Assembly: GCA_012845835.1 (NCBI GenBank) | Contig: JABAKD010000018.1 | Span: 2,535,729 to 2,599,728, forward strand | Direction: 5' to 3' | DNA from: Undaria pinnatifida | Lineage: Eukaryota > Sar > Phaeophyceae > Laminariales > Alariaceae | DNA length: 64,000 bases | Part shown: positions 42,031 to 51,659 of the stretch, in pieces | Layout: the number at the start of each line of letters is the position of its first letter | Position numbering within the stretch: position 1 is the stretch's first letter | Program-made: the position numbers and the translations under genes | The notes under the pieces: generated by a model | What the model was told of the DNA's origin: nothing | What the model saw: only the letters and a program-made list of their open reading frames with translations | The model's database searches: none

Positions 42031-42040
42031 AATGGGGGGA
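42031..42040 (+). promoter_or_regulatory. Putative polypurine tract
   Basis: AATGGGGGGA abuts the 3' LTR, the expected primer position for plus-strand DNA synthesis. Confidence 0.65.
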
Positions 42041-42496
42041 TGTTACGGTTACATTGTTACGGTTGATAGGAGTTGCACTTTTGGGAATGCGTTAGTCCCA
42101 ATAGGTACTAGCAGTATGGTCCGTCTTGCAGGGTCCCCGTCGGGGAGCGACTGGTTCCTCGCCTCCCTCTGCTCTGTACTCCTTTGCTTGCCCTGAGTTA
42201 GCAATAATCCATAAAGCGAATACTGTACCCACGACCGGAGACCTTCTACTCCTTCTCACAAGCCACCTTCAAGGCTACACTATCGCTGTTCAGGCTCAAC
42301 CACCGAACTCGGTACCGATCGGGAGGCTGCTATCATCAGGTCGGTAGCAGTCCTTTGTAGGCTGGGTCCCTCTGGCACCTTCCTCTCTGTACAATGCACA
42401 CAAGACCTAGGGTCCTGCCGCATGAATGGCTAGAGACCACTCAGACCCACATAGACATCGGATCCGCCTCTATCCCTAGCCTCCCCTTCCGTAATA
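42041..42496 (+). repeat. 3' LTR
   Basis: 456 bp, the same as the 5' LTR except one base noticed near 42403. Confidence 0.92.
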
Positions 42497-42890
42497 GTGA
42501 GACAAGCCTGCTGATTTCGAAAAATGTTTGCTGGCTGTTACGTGTTCGTAGCAAAGAGCTAAAATTGCGCCGCTTCGAGCACTCTTGCTGACGCGTCAGC
42601 CTGTCTGCCGAGGGCAATCCCGCAGAGCGTACTCTAGGAACCTGGCAGCCTCTTCGGGAGAGTGCTTGAGTGTTGTGGACGCCATCTGGTGTGTCCGGGA
42701 TGCCTTGTGGAATATGATGTGTACCTCGATGTGTTGGTGTCCTGGCCGCCTGGTAGTTCGTTCAAATTTTTCATGTGGGATTCTACTACATGTTTCTTTT
42801 CCCGCGCAATCTGTGACATCACCCTGCATTAATCAAGTTATTATTTTCTTGATTTTCTCCCCACAGGCCAAATTACGATTCAAAATCCTG
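42497..42890 (+). repeat. Duplicated segment G, right part
   Basis: Continues segment G after the LTR element, matching the reverse complement of about 29258-29665. It begins with the repeated GTGA. Confidence 0.82.
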
Positions 42891-42983
42891 CATACCAGAG
42901 TATGCAAGTACCGAAGGTCTATGGTGTCACGACGCGAAAAATATATCTTTAGTTTAGGACAAACACACAAAGAAAAAATATTG

Positions 42984-43100
42984 GGCTGCGAAAGCAACTG
43001 AGTTAAATCGACACACGACGCGTATGAAAATACGTGGAAGTGTGGTGAGCTAAAGCTTTATTTTTCCCCATCCGCCGGAGGATGAAAAAAAAAAAAAAAA
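42984..43100 (+). repeat. A-tailed CCGCCGGAG repeat, copy 4
   Basis: TTGGGCTGCGAAAGCAACTG through GACGCGTATGAAAATACGTG to CCCATCCGCCGGAGGATG and then about 19 A. It shares its 5' part (last codons and stop) with the pogo transposase tail at 1105-1215. Confidence 0.85.
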
Positions 43101-43503
43101 AGTTGTTCATCGGGGCGCGCGCGGCGAACGAATATGTCTTCGAAGTCGTGTTTCGGGTATGTGATGTTGACAGACATCCTCGTGTTGGGAACTCGGAAAA
43201 ATCGTAGAATATGCTGCACCCCTGGCGTGGGATATGACTCATTGTCGTGTGATAGCATCTATTTATCCTAAAGGGGGCGTATATATGGTCGCATCAAGCA
43301 GCCCCCTCGTCATGCACGAAATGCCTTATTATACTCTCATGTATCCCCCGTCTTACAAAAAAGTGAAAATCATTCAAAAATAAAAGGTCAAATATTCTAT
43401 TAATCAGACGGTCTGGACTGACTGCTCTGTCTGTCGGCATATGTACTTTCTAGCCATCCATGCCGTCGCTCCCATTTATTGCCGCCCCCGCCCCGCAGCA
43501 CTG

Positions 43504-43740
43504 ATTCTACGATATCCCCCCCCAAAACCAGTTATTTTCCTTAACGAACGTTTCATGTCTGCTCGACACAAGGAAGGATACGTTTGAAAACAAAGTATCC
43601 ATACATTTCTGGTGTGCAAAGGCCTATCGATCGATGGAGTCGGGGTGTCGAGGGACACCGTATTGTAGGAGGTACGACAGCGAGTTGGTTTTCAACCCGG
43701 CGATTTCGTTAAAGATAAGTTGGGGGGGCTACCGTAAAAC
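43504..43740 (+). repeat. MITE-B copy
   Basis: ATTCTACGATATCCCCCCCC at the left and GGGGGGGCTACCGTAAAA at the right. More decayed in the right end. Confidence 0.78.
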
Positions 43741-43811
43741 GACTCCCGGCCCTTTTCCCCGTCCTCCCTCTTGTTCAAACGCCCCACCTAAGATCAAAAT
43801 ATATTATAAAA

Positions 43812-44825
43812 ATTAAATACACTCCAGCTGTGAGATCGAAGATTTCGTCGAAACTCATCTTTGCAAGCTGTGTGTGATACTCCGATCGCGCGCATTACGA
43901 GTTGTGTGTCCTCATTAAGGATATAGGTCGGCGACTCCCCTTACAGCTACAGTGTAGCTATCAGGGTCAACAGGATGATTTTAGTCAGTCTGTGCGCGGA
44001 AACTATAAAACCCGTTTCTGAGGGGGACAAAATCTGACAGCTGTGAAATAAAAAAAAAAAAAAAAAAAAGGGGAAAAAAAGGGGGGGCCCGGTTTTGATC
44101 AAAAGCGAGCGGGTTTGGAGGGGGGCGGGAGGGGGGGAAAGGGGCAATTTGTGCATGTAAGCTATAAATCCTTTCGAGGGGATAAATCTGACGGTTTTGG
44201 CACCAGTATATTATTGGGGGCGGGGGGGGGGGGGAGGGGGGTTGGGGCGGGGGGGGGGGGGGGGAGGGGTATATATATATGCCATGGTAAAAAACACTAC
44301 CAGGCAGTTGATATCATCTCATCATATTTTCTACCCATCCATGCCACGGCTCCAAATCATCCCCCCCTCCTCCCTCCCCGAACGCCCCCTTCTTCCACAC
44401 CATCCGCACCATCGCGTAGACCTAGCACCGCGTGCATAGCAAGTCCCTACGTCAATGCGAGCTAAAGCTGTTGGAAACCCCTCCCCCCCCCGCCCCCCCC
44501 CCCCGCCCCCCCACCCCTTCGAACATTCCGCTCTCTCCTGACTGGTTGTACGACTCACAGGATATACGTGATTAACTTATGCTTTCCTTCCTCAACCGTC
44601 AGATTCGCTCCCCCTCAAAAACTAGCTTAATAGTCTGCGCACAGACTGCCTGACATCACCCTGTCGACCCTGGTACAAAGCAATTCCAAGGGGGGTCGCC
44701 GACCTATATTCTTAATGAGGACACACACCCAGTAATACGCGCGATCGGAGTATCACACGCACAGCTTGCAAATATGAGTTTCGACAAAATCCTCTTCGAT
44801 CTCACAGCTGGAGTGTATTATCTTT
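43812..44825. repeat. Family D foldback element with long inverted arms
   Basis: Left arm from ATACACTCCAGCTGTGAGAT (43816). The right arm ends ACAGCTGGAGTGTAT (about 44822) as its reverse complement. Similarity between arms runs through GATATAGGTCGGCGAC and the G-rich tracts. No open frame of note. Confidence 0.82.
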
Positions 44826-44875
44826 TTATAAACTATGTACATATGTGTATATATGTTCTGCACATCAGTAAAATG

Positions 44876-45148
44876 TTGTTGTTGTTGTTGTTGTTGTTGT
44901 GGTTGTTGTTGTTGTTGTTGTTGTTTTTGTTGTTGTTGTTGCCGTTGCTGTTGCTGTTGTTGTTGTTGTGGTTGTTGTTGTTGTTGTTGTTGTTGTTGTC
45001 GTCGTCGTCGTCGTTTTTGTTGTTTATGTTGTTATTGTTGCTGCTGCTGCCGTTGTCGTTGTGTTGTTGTTAGCATTTAACTCGAAAAAATGAGCAGTTG
45101 ATCCCCAGACAGGCTCCAGCCGAACTCTCAAGTTCCTTTTCATCTTTT
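44876..45148 (-). repeat. CAA-tailed element, copy 3, with long GTT run
   Basis: A (GTT)n array at 44876-45072 in plus reading, then TTAACTCG and GACAGGCTCCAG, the element body in reverse. Poly-Leu, poly-Cys and poly-Val frames here are compositional. Confidence 0.72.
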
Positions 45149-47186
45149 TTCATTTTCTCGTTCTCTCTGCGCGTTTCTTTTTTCTTTCCCCTTCGTCGCC
45201 TTCCCTAGTGTTGTAACGCAGACCCGGGGTCACCAAGCAAGCCCTTCTCTGCCCCCTCCCCACTACGGTACGCGCCTCATTTGTTTTCTTCACGAGCATA
45301 TTCCAGCTCTCTTCCTTCCCTTGTCAAATCGCGTCGAACCGCCGTGCTGCTATTGTCCCGGTTGTTTTCTCTAAAAAAAGGGAAAAAATCTACATATTTG
45401 CAGGGATCCCCGAGAAAAAACTACCCGACACACCACACTCCAAATTGTTTTCTTGGAATCACAAATATATATAGGCGCGGGGGGGGTGTCGACATTCTGC
45501 GCTACGGACCCTCCGGCGTACAGGGGGGGTTATTTTCCATACTAAATCCCATATAAACGAATCAGACCGTCCATAAACCGCAGTACCATACAATTCTCTC
45601 TGACATACCAGTCCGTTCTAAATTCTATAAAAACTAGAGCAGGGTATGGTTGTCCCCGAAATCACGAAAGGTAGGCGCGGCCTCCCAGGCACTCGTACAA
45701 CACCACCCAGCGCTGCTGCTTGTAGCTGAACCAAGAAGAAAGAACACGGACACGGCCCAAAGCGCGAGCACATCGTCGATGCCGAGGAACCAGGCACAGC
45801 ACCGCCGTTCACAACCCCTTCAAGACTAGGCGCCGGTGAACGCTCCCGGCGCCGACCAAACTGACTACGCTACACTGTTGCAGGTTGGGGCACCGCTTGC
45901 AACACTTCTGAAACTCCCTTCGCAACGCAATGAGCCCACCACGTACGCTGTTTGGGCTCTGTCGGCAACATCGCCACCGAGCATGGATACCCCGGTCGGA
46001 TCGGTGGATGGAAAGGTCGTAAAGGGGGGATTTATGAGAAGCTGCTGGTGGGGGGGGATGGTTCGCTTTTCGAGTGGGGGGCGCGAAAGCGGCGCACAGG
46101 GACCACTTTTACCTGCCCTCTAAAGTTTGTGATAGAACTAGACCCGGGCATGAGCGTTAGATAAGATGACGTACGTGTTCATCATGGACGACGCCTTGTC
46201 CACGAAGGAGGTACTGGTTGAGACCGTGGGGCTCGTGGAGGGGTTTAAAAATCTCCCGTAATAATGCGAACGGTTCTCCGCGCCATTTCCCCTCTTCCCC
46301 TTCATGCTGACTTAATCTAAATTTCGGATGCGGCTCGGACATGAAGAAAAAAATTACCCACATCTTCTACTGCCGGGACGCGGTCGAGTGTCCGGCCTGT
46401 GAAACGGAGGTGGTCGTACGTTAACTGCGGCAACACCTTGGGAGGCACATCCAAGAAACCAAGGTACGCCCTGTCTGCCTTCTTGACACAACTATATAAG
46501 CCCACGCAGAACCCGACACGCGTAGTTTTTTGTTGGGTGAGGCGTATCGCACCGCCTCGAAAACATCAGCGATGGCAAACGTGCTCTATTCGTGTTTTAT
46601 GATTAGATTTAACTCCGTTTTTCGTGCTTGTTGTACCAAATCCGCGTGTACTCTACACAGGCTTTGCAGGAGAGCAACACATGCGGCTTATGTAGTGTGG
46701 CGGGTGTGGAGGCCGAAAAGGCATGGCCACAAAAACAGCCGAAAGGGAAAAAAGGCGCCTCTAGCGTGTTCTCCATCTGCACTTTCGCCCCAAGGGGAGA
46801 CGAGCGAAACGCCTCCGTCTCGCGCAGCTTGGAAACGGCGTCTAAAGATAGGAGGCATTCGCCGTGCACTAACATGTCCCTCACGTTGGATATGGAAGTA
46901 CCCTATCTATGGCCCACCACGTGCGGACGGAACACGCCGTGGCCTTCGCCGTAAGATCCATTAATCTCGTGGTTTTGGCATTCCGAGCTAGAAATGCAAG
47001 GTAAGCGTGTCGGAGAAAGTAGCCGTGAAAGAAAGAATGCAATCAAGGATTAGGTCACGAAAGCGCCCCAGGCCAGAAACCAGCGTGTGGCAATTTGTCG
47101 ACGCCAGAGATCAGGCGAAAGGAGGGGAAGTGGAAACCAACAGCAACCAAGCGGCGCTCCCATTGACATCGACGGGTCCGACGGAA
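45149..47186. other. Weak coding signals, no gene assembled
   Basis: Open frames such as 45836-46123 (plus), 46530-46964 (plus) and 46609-46884 (minus) are not low complexity, but no domain or splice chain is recognised. Near 46345-46450 the plus strand reads ECPACETEVVVR and, across a stop, LRQHLGRH, which spaces like a C2H2 zinc finger. Confidence 0.35.
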
Positions 47187-47478
47187 TGAAGGAGGAGGAA
47201 GAAGAGGAGGAGGAGGAGGGGGAGGAGGAGGAGGAGGAGGAGGAGGAGGAGGAGGAGGAGGAGGAGGAGGAGGAGGAGGAGGAGGAGGAGGAGGAGGAGG
47301 AGGAGGAGGAGGAGGAGGAGGAGGAGGAGGAGGAGGAGGAGGAGGAGGAGGAGGAGGAGGAGGAGGAGGAGGAGGAGGAGGAGGAGAAGGAGGAGAAGGA
47401 GGAGGAGGAGGAGGAGGAGGAGGAAGAGGAGGAGGAAGAGGAGGAGGAAGAGGAGGAGGAAGAGGAGGAGGAAGAGGA
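47187..47478 (+). repeat. (GGA)n microsatellite
   Basis: About 290 bp of GAG/GGA triplets with interspersed GAA. It creates a poly-Glu frame on the plus strand and poly-Pro and poly-Ser frames on the minus strand, none of which I accept as genes. Confidence 0.95.
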
Positions 47479-47844
47479 AACAGCGAGGAGGGCGGTCGGG
47501 GAGTTAATGGTGTAGGGAACAAGGATGGTGGGCGTGGGATTCAGGGTGTAGAGGCACAGACAGTGCCTTACGCTTTCGGCAGAGCCGGGCGGCGCTGTTC
47601 GTCGAAGAGGCAGTAGGGTCAGTTGGGTTGACTTGGCTACGTCGATTTGTCGTGAGTACTTACTAGTAAGTGTTTTGGTTCCTGATTTTTTCGCCAGGTA
47701 TTCCGAAGCATACAGTCGGCACATGTATGTGTACCATGATACAAAAACAAACCAGACCGTTGAACGCCAACCGCAGCAGTAGTAGAGTAGTAGATCCGGA
47801 CGCCAGATACACGTAATAAATATATATCGCGGGTCGCCTGAGTG

Positions 47845-49262
47845 ACTGTTGCGAATCCGAGAACATTCTGCCGGAGGAACAGTGTGGGTTCAGACCCCAA
47901 CGCTCGACGGTTGACATGATATTTGCAGTACGACGACTGCAGGAACTGGCGCGGAAGAAGGACACCCCCGTGTACTTGTGCTTTATCGACCTCACCGAAA
48001 GGTATGACTCTGTCGACCGAACCCTTTTGTGGGATGTCCTCGCCCGTTTTGGCGTCCCACCGAGAATGCTCGCCGTCATCCGCCGCTTCCACGACGGCAT
48101 GCAAGCATGCGTGCGGTTAGATGATGGAAGGTGCGCGGATAAGTTCGACGTGGGGCAAGATCTCAGCAGGTATGGATGGGTGCTTGCGCCACTGCTGTTC
48201 AACATGTTTTTCACGGTGGTACTGTGTGTGGCCGAGAAACGCTTCCTCGCTGATGCAGCCATCGCGCGGACAACATGGAGAAAAAGGGCCCTTCACGCAC
48301 AGGCAAAGTCGACGGGCGGAAGGGGGAGGAGGAGGAGGAGGTGCAGAGATTGTGGGGTATGCTGCACGCGGACGATGCGGGCATTGTATCGCGATCATCA
48401 GAAGGGCAGGAGAGGATGATGACGGTGATCGTGACTGCGTGCTCAACGTTCGTGCTTACGGTCTCCGAGGCAAAAAACACAGATAATGTGCCTGCAAACT
48501 AAAGGCGGGGGGAAGGTGTCCTTCACAATCAATACAGCCACCGACGTACACAAACAAAGAATCGAGTTTGTGTACTTGGGCGGGGCTATCACCGCAGACA
48601 GCGACCTTAGCATTGAAAAAACGCGGTGTCTTCAGAGAGCCTAGGCGTGCTTCCAGTAGTACAAGATGGAAATTTATTATCGCCCGGGTGTGCGCTTACG
48701 GTTGAAGGTGCGGTTGCTGAACGCTGAGGTGGTCGAGACACTGCTTTACGGTTGCAAAAGGTGGAGCCCGAAGAATCCTGACTATGACAGGCTACGACGG
48801 GTTCACCACTCCATGCTCCTTCGATGCCTCGTACGGCAGAAACGGAAGCGCGACGACCACACCCTATCGTACGCCGACGCGCTTGCCAAAACGGCTTCCG
48901 AGAGCATACGGGCGATAGTGCGCAAACGGAGGATATTTTTTTGCGGGATTCGTCGCACGTATAGGCGAGGAGCGTCTGCCACAGAGGGTGATGTTTGGGC
49001 AGCTTGTTGGGGGTAAGGGCTACTCAGATGGGCAAGAGAAGCACTGGCTGGTCCATCCGAAGGAGGATACATCGGTCTTTGAAATGAAATTCGAAGTGTG
49101 GTGAAAGGCTGCTCAGAAGGCCGGCAGATGGTTTCGATTAGTAGAGGAGGGAGCCGAGTTGTTCATGCGGAATTATCATGAAAAGGAGAGACGTAAAGCT
49201 GCAGAACGAAGCGCGAAGGCTGCAGCACCGCCATCCACCGTCGGAACCTCTAAGCGGCCGGA
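47845..49262 (+). pseudogene. LINE reverse transcriptase relic
   Basis: Non-LTR reverse transcriptase that would copy its own RNA at a nicked target. In order: [36 protein letters not shown] (motif with the first catalytic Asp), [26 protein letters not shown], then after a frame change [17 protein letters not shown], where the usual YADD is HADD with both Asp kept. Downstream: FVYLGGAIT, LRLKVRLLNAEVVETLLYG, HTLSYADALAKTASES and GRWFRLVEEGAELFMRN, then a basic tail EKERRKAAERSAKAA before G-rich repeats. At least three frame changes and an in-frame stop make it inactive. The endonuclease and ORF1 are missing, as in a 5'-truncated copy. The clade is not assigned. Confidence 0.87.
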
Positions 49263-49438
49263 GGCAGGGGGGAGGGGGGGAGGGGGGAGAGGGGGGGGGG
49301 GGGAGGGAGGAAGGGGGGAGGGGGGGAGGGGGGAGGGGGGGAGGGGGGAGGGAGGGAGGGGGGAGGGGGGGAGGGGGGAGGAAGGGAGGGGGGAGGGGGG
49401 AAGGGGGGGAGGGGGGAGGGGGGGAGGGGGGGGGGGAG
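49263..49438 (+). repeat. GGGGGAGG minisatellite at the LINE 3' end
   Basis: About 175 bp of GGGGGGAGG-like units directly following the LINE coding end. The other LINE copy also ends in a G-rich run. Confidence 0.85.
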
Positions 49439-49829
49439 TCATGCCTACGTCTGGGTCTGGCCATCATCATCTTGTAATTTGTAGGCCTTCCAATGGCCGT
49501 CACAAGATAGCGTAAGACCATCCTGACTTCCTCGCCATGTTGCGTTCTCTCTCAAGTGCCAATGATGTTGCACTTGATACCCTCTTTGAGCCCAATGCCG
49601 TGTTTAGTCCCAGTTCCCTTGGGTCTGCTAGTGTTTCGACATTTTTTTTTTCTCTTTTCTTTTCCTTGTTTCCTTTTCTTGTCTTGTCCTGCTTTTCTTA
49701 TGTTTTCTCTTTTTTCTTTTCCTTTTTCGTTTTTCGCTTCCTTGTCATTTCTTTCATTTCCTTTATCTCCTTTTCTTTCCTTTTTTTCCAATTGATCTGC
49801 GTCCGTCGTGCGTATGAGTAGTGATAGGT

Positions 49830-50128
49830 ACTATGTGCAATATGTGAGGTAGTCTTTCTTGGGTGGCAAGCGGTAAAGTCGGTTTTCCCAGGCGCGAGTA
49901 GTGAAACGTATGCACCAGTATGGACCTGGCACATCGTAGGCTGACTCCCGATTTCACTTTTATATGTTTCTGGTTGATGCATGAATTGTGCGTCAGCTGT
50001 GATATATGCGTGTACCACCTTTGGTTTGTGTGTTTTTTCCCTGGGGAATTTCTCAGCTCCAGATTGACTGGAGCCTGTCCTGTGACCACGGACTTGATTT
50101 TGCGAGTTAATGTGAGAACAACAACAAC
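49830..50128 (+). repeat. CAA-tailed element, copy 4 (best full copy)
   Basis: Runs from about GTGATAGGTACTATGTGCAA through CAGTATGGACCTGGCACATC and GTAGGCTGACTCCCGATTTC to GCGAGTTAATGTGAGAACAA and a short CAA run. It serves as the uninterrupted reference for copies 5 and 6. Confidence 0.8.
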
Positions 50129-50312
50129 AGAGCAGCGTGTGGAGGTGTGCAAAACAACGAAAAACACAAACAAAAAAAGGGTTTTAGGCTCTCAAATGGT
50201 AGGGGGGGGTGGTAGTGTGTGGTGTCTGGGATTCAGATCCGCGTCTCCACCCTCGCGATATTCGTACGATAAATAAAATGTTTGAGGCAACCCACGGTGG
50301 GGGTTGCGGCAG

Positions 50313-50499
50313 AAAGTCCCTGAGCTCCTCACATGAGGAACTCGATATCTCACCCGAAAAATGACTTCGAAGGCATTCGTTCCCACAACCCGACCAAGCT
50401 TCTATGCTTTAGTCCTAAAAACACAACGTACTCGTGAAATTACTTCATTGAACGGCAGTTCCTCACACATGAGGAACTCAATCGACCAGGGACTTTTTC
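50313..50499 (+). repeat. MITE-E copy 2
   Basis: AAAGTCCCTGAGCTCCTCAC start and CCAGGGACTTTTT end. It matches 26450-26632. Confidence 0.8.
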
Positions 50500-51160
50500 G
50501 CGCAAAAACTGTAACCCCTACCGTGGGATGACTCGTTTTTAAAGAAGTAGTATGATGGACTTTAGACCTCGAAACAGAATAATACTACTCGAAAGTTGGG
50601 GATTTTGAAAGAACTCCGTATGTCCGTGACAGCACCCAGAGACAACACGTCGCTGAGAGCCCCGGTGCGTGCCAGCTGTTCTTAGATTGCGCATATATGG
50701 CTGTACGATGTATAATCAGCACTTAAGTCATAATTGTACAAGGCGCCTGGTATTTCATGGAAATACTTTCAACAGCCGTCGTCACAAGGTTAGCGTAAGG
50801 CCGACCTGCCTTCTGCGCCTTGTGGCGTTCTCTTCCAAGTACCATTGATGCACTTGTCACCCTCTATGAGCCCGGTGTTCTGCGCCTTGTGGCGGTCTCT
50901 CCCCAGTACCATTGATGCACTTGACACCCTCCATGAGCCCGGTGCCGAACGTCTTTAGTCAGTTCCTCGGGTATATGCTGCTGTTAATGGTAGTGTCATT
51001 GGCTGTTATCTCTTTTCCTTTTTCCTTGCTTGTTCTTCTTGTGTTTTCTTTTCGTTTCTTTATATAATCCCTTCTTTTTTTCGCCTTTTTTACTCTTGTT
51101 TTTTTTCTTTCTCTTTTTATTCTGGTCTTTCCTACTGACTTGAGTCTGACGTGTGTATGC
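50500..51160. other. No gene; short duplicated motif
   Basis: CTTCTGCGCCTTGTGGCGTT ... CAGTACCATTGATGCACTTG occurs twice (about 50811 and 50880). The rest is T-rich or unremarkable. Confidence 0.5.
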
Positions 51161-51164
51161 GTAG

Positions 51165-51650
51165 TGGCGATAGGTACGACGTGTAATATATGCGTGGTAG
51201 TTTTTTTGTGGCAAGCATTCGTTTTTTTCAGGCGGGAGTGGTGAGGCGTATGTATCAGTATGGACCTGGCACATGGTCGCCCCGGTGACGTATCAGGTTA
51301 TCCTCGAGCCTGGTATAGGTCAGTTTCGTGAGTTCAAGCCCCGCCGAGTGCATACTCGTATAAATTCGTTGGGACTTTTTCTTATGTGCACAAATTGACT
51401 TGCGGAAAGCGCGAGAGCGTGAGTTAACAATATTCGATGGAAAATCGACGAGCAGTGGGATTGCTGAACCCTATGCGCGATAAAAATTGAAAGTAAGAAC
51501 CGAAGGGGAGAAGGGACGACACCTGTGACCACGGCTTGTCCAAAAGCTGGAAAGTAAAAGTGTGAGAAAAAAATATAAAATAATAGGCTGACTCCCTATT
51601 TCACGTTTTTATATATTTCTGGCGGAGGCATGAATAGCGTCAGCTATGAT
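51165..51650 (+). repeat. CAA-tailed element, copy 5, split by a SINE
   Basis: Body up to TATGGACCTGGCACATGG (51276) and again from TAGGCTGACTCCCTATTTCA (51584). The intact copy at 49.9 kb runs straight across this junction. Confidence 0.78.
51275..51583 (+). mobile_element. tRNA-derived SINE nested in a CAA-tailed element
   Basis: The head GTCGCCCCGGTGACGTATCA ... GAGTTCAAGCCCCGCCGAG resembles a tRNA, with a decayed A box and a good B box (GAGTTCAAGCCCC). A unique body of about 230 bp follows, and the insert ends GAGAAAAAAATATAAAATAA. It is absent from the matching position at 49.9 kb. No second copy is seen in this window, and no clear target duplication. Confidence 0.7.
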
Positions 51651-51659
51651 ATATTATAA

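Larger units (their letters stand above)
35059..42496 (+). mobile_element. Young non-autonomous LTR retrotransposon (copia-type)
   Basis: Two 456-bp LTRs flank a 6.5-kb interior. Directly after the left LTR comes TGGTGTCCAATCCGAGACC, which begins with TGG as a tRNA primer-binding site should. The right LTR is preceded by AATGGGGGGA, a polypurine tract. GTGA is repeated at both outer borders (35055-35058, 42497-42500). The interior lacks gag, protease, integrase and reverse transcriptase frames I can recognise. Only a copia RNase H C-terminus remains near 39.4-39.55 kb. Near-identical LTRs with an empty interior suggest a recent copy mobilised by another element's proteins (inference). Confidence 0.88.

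Noticed and set aside
47050-47724. Long poly-Glu, poly-Pro and poly-Ser frames
   Set aside because: They are the three readings of a (GGA)n microsatellite, open on both strands because the repeat has no stop codon.
51276-51350. Functional tRNA gene
   Set aside because: The A box and acceptor stem are too decayed. It is better explained as the head of a SINE.
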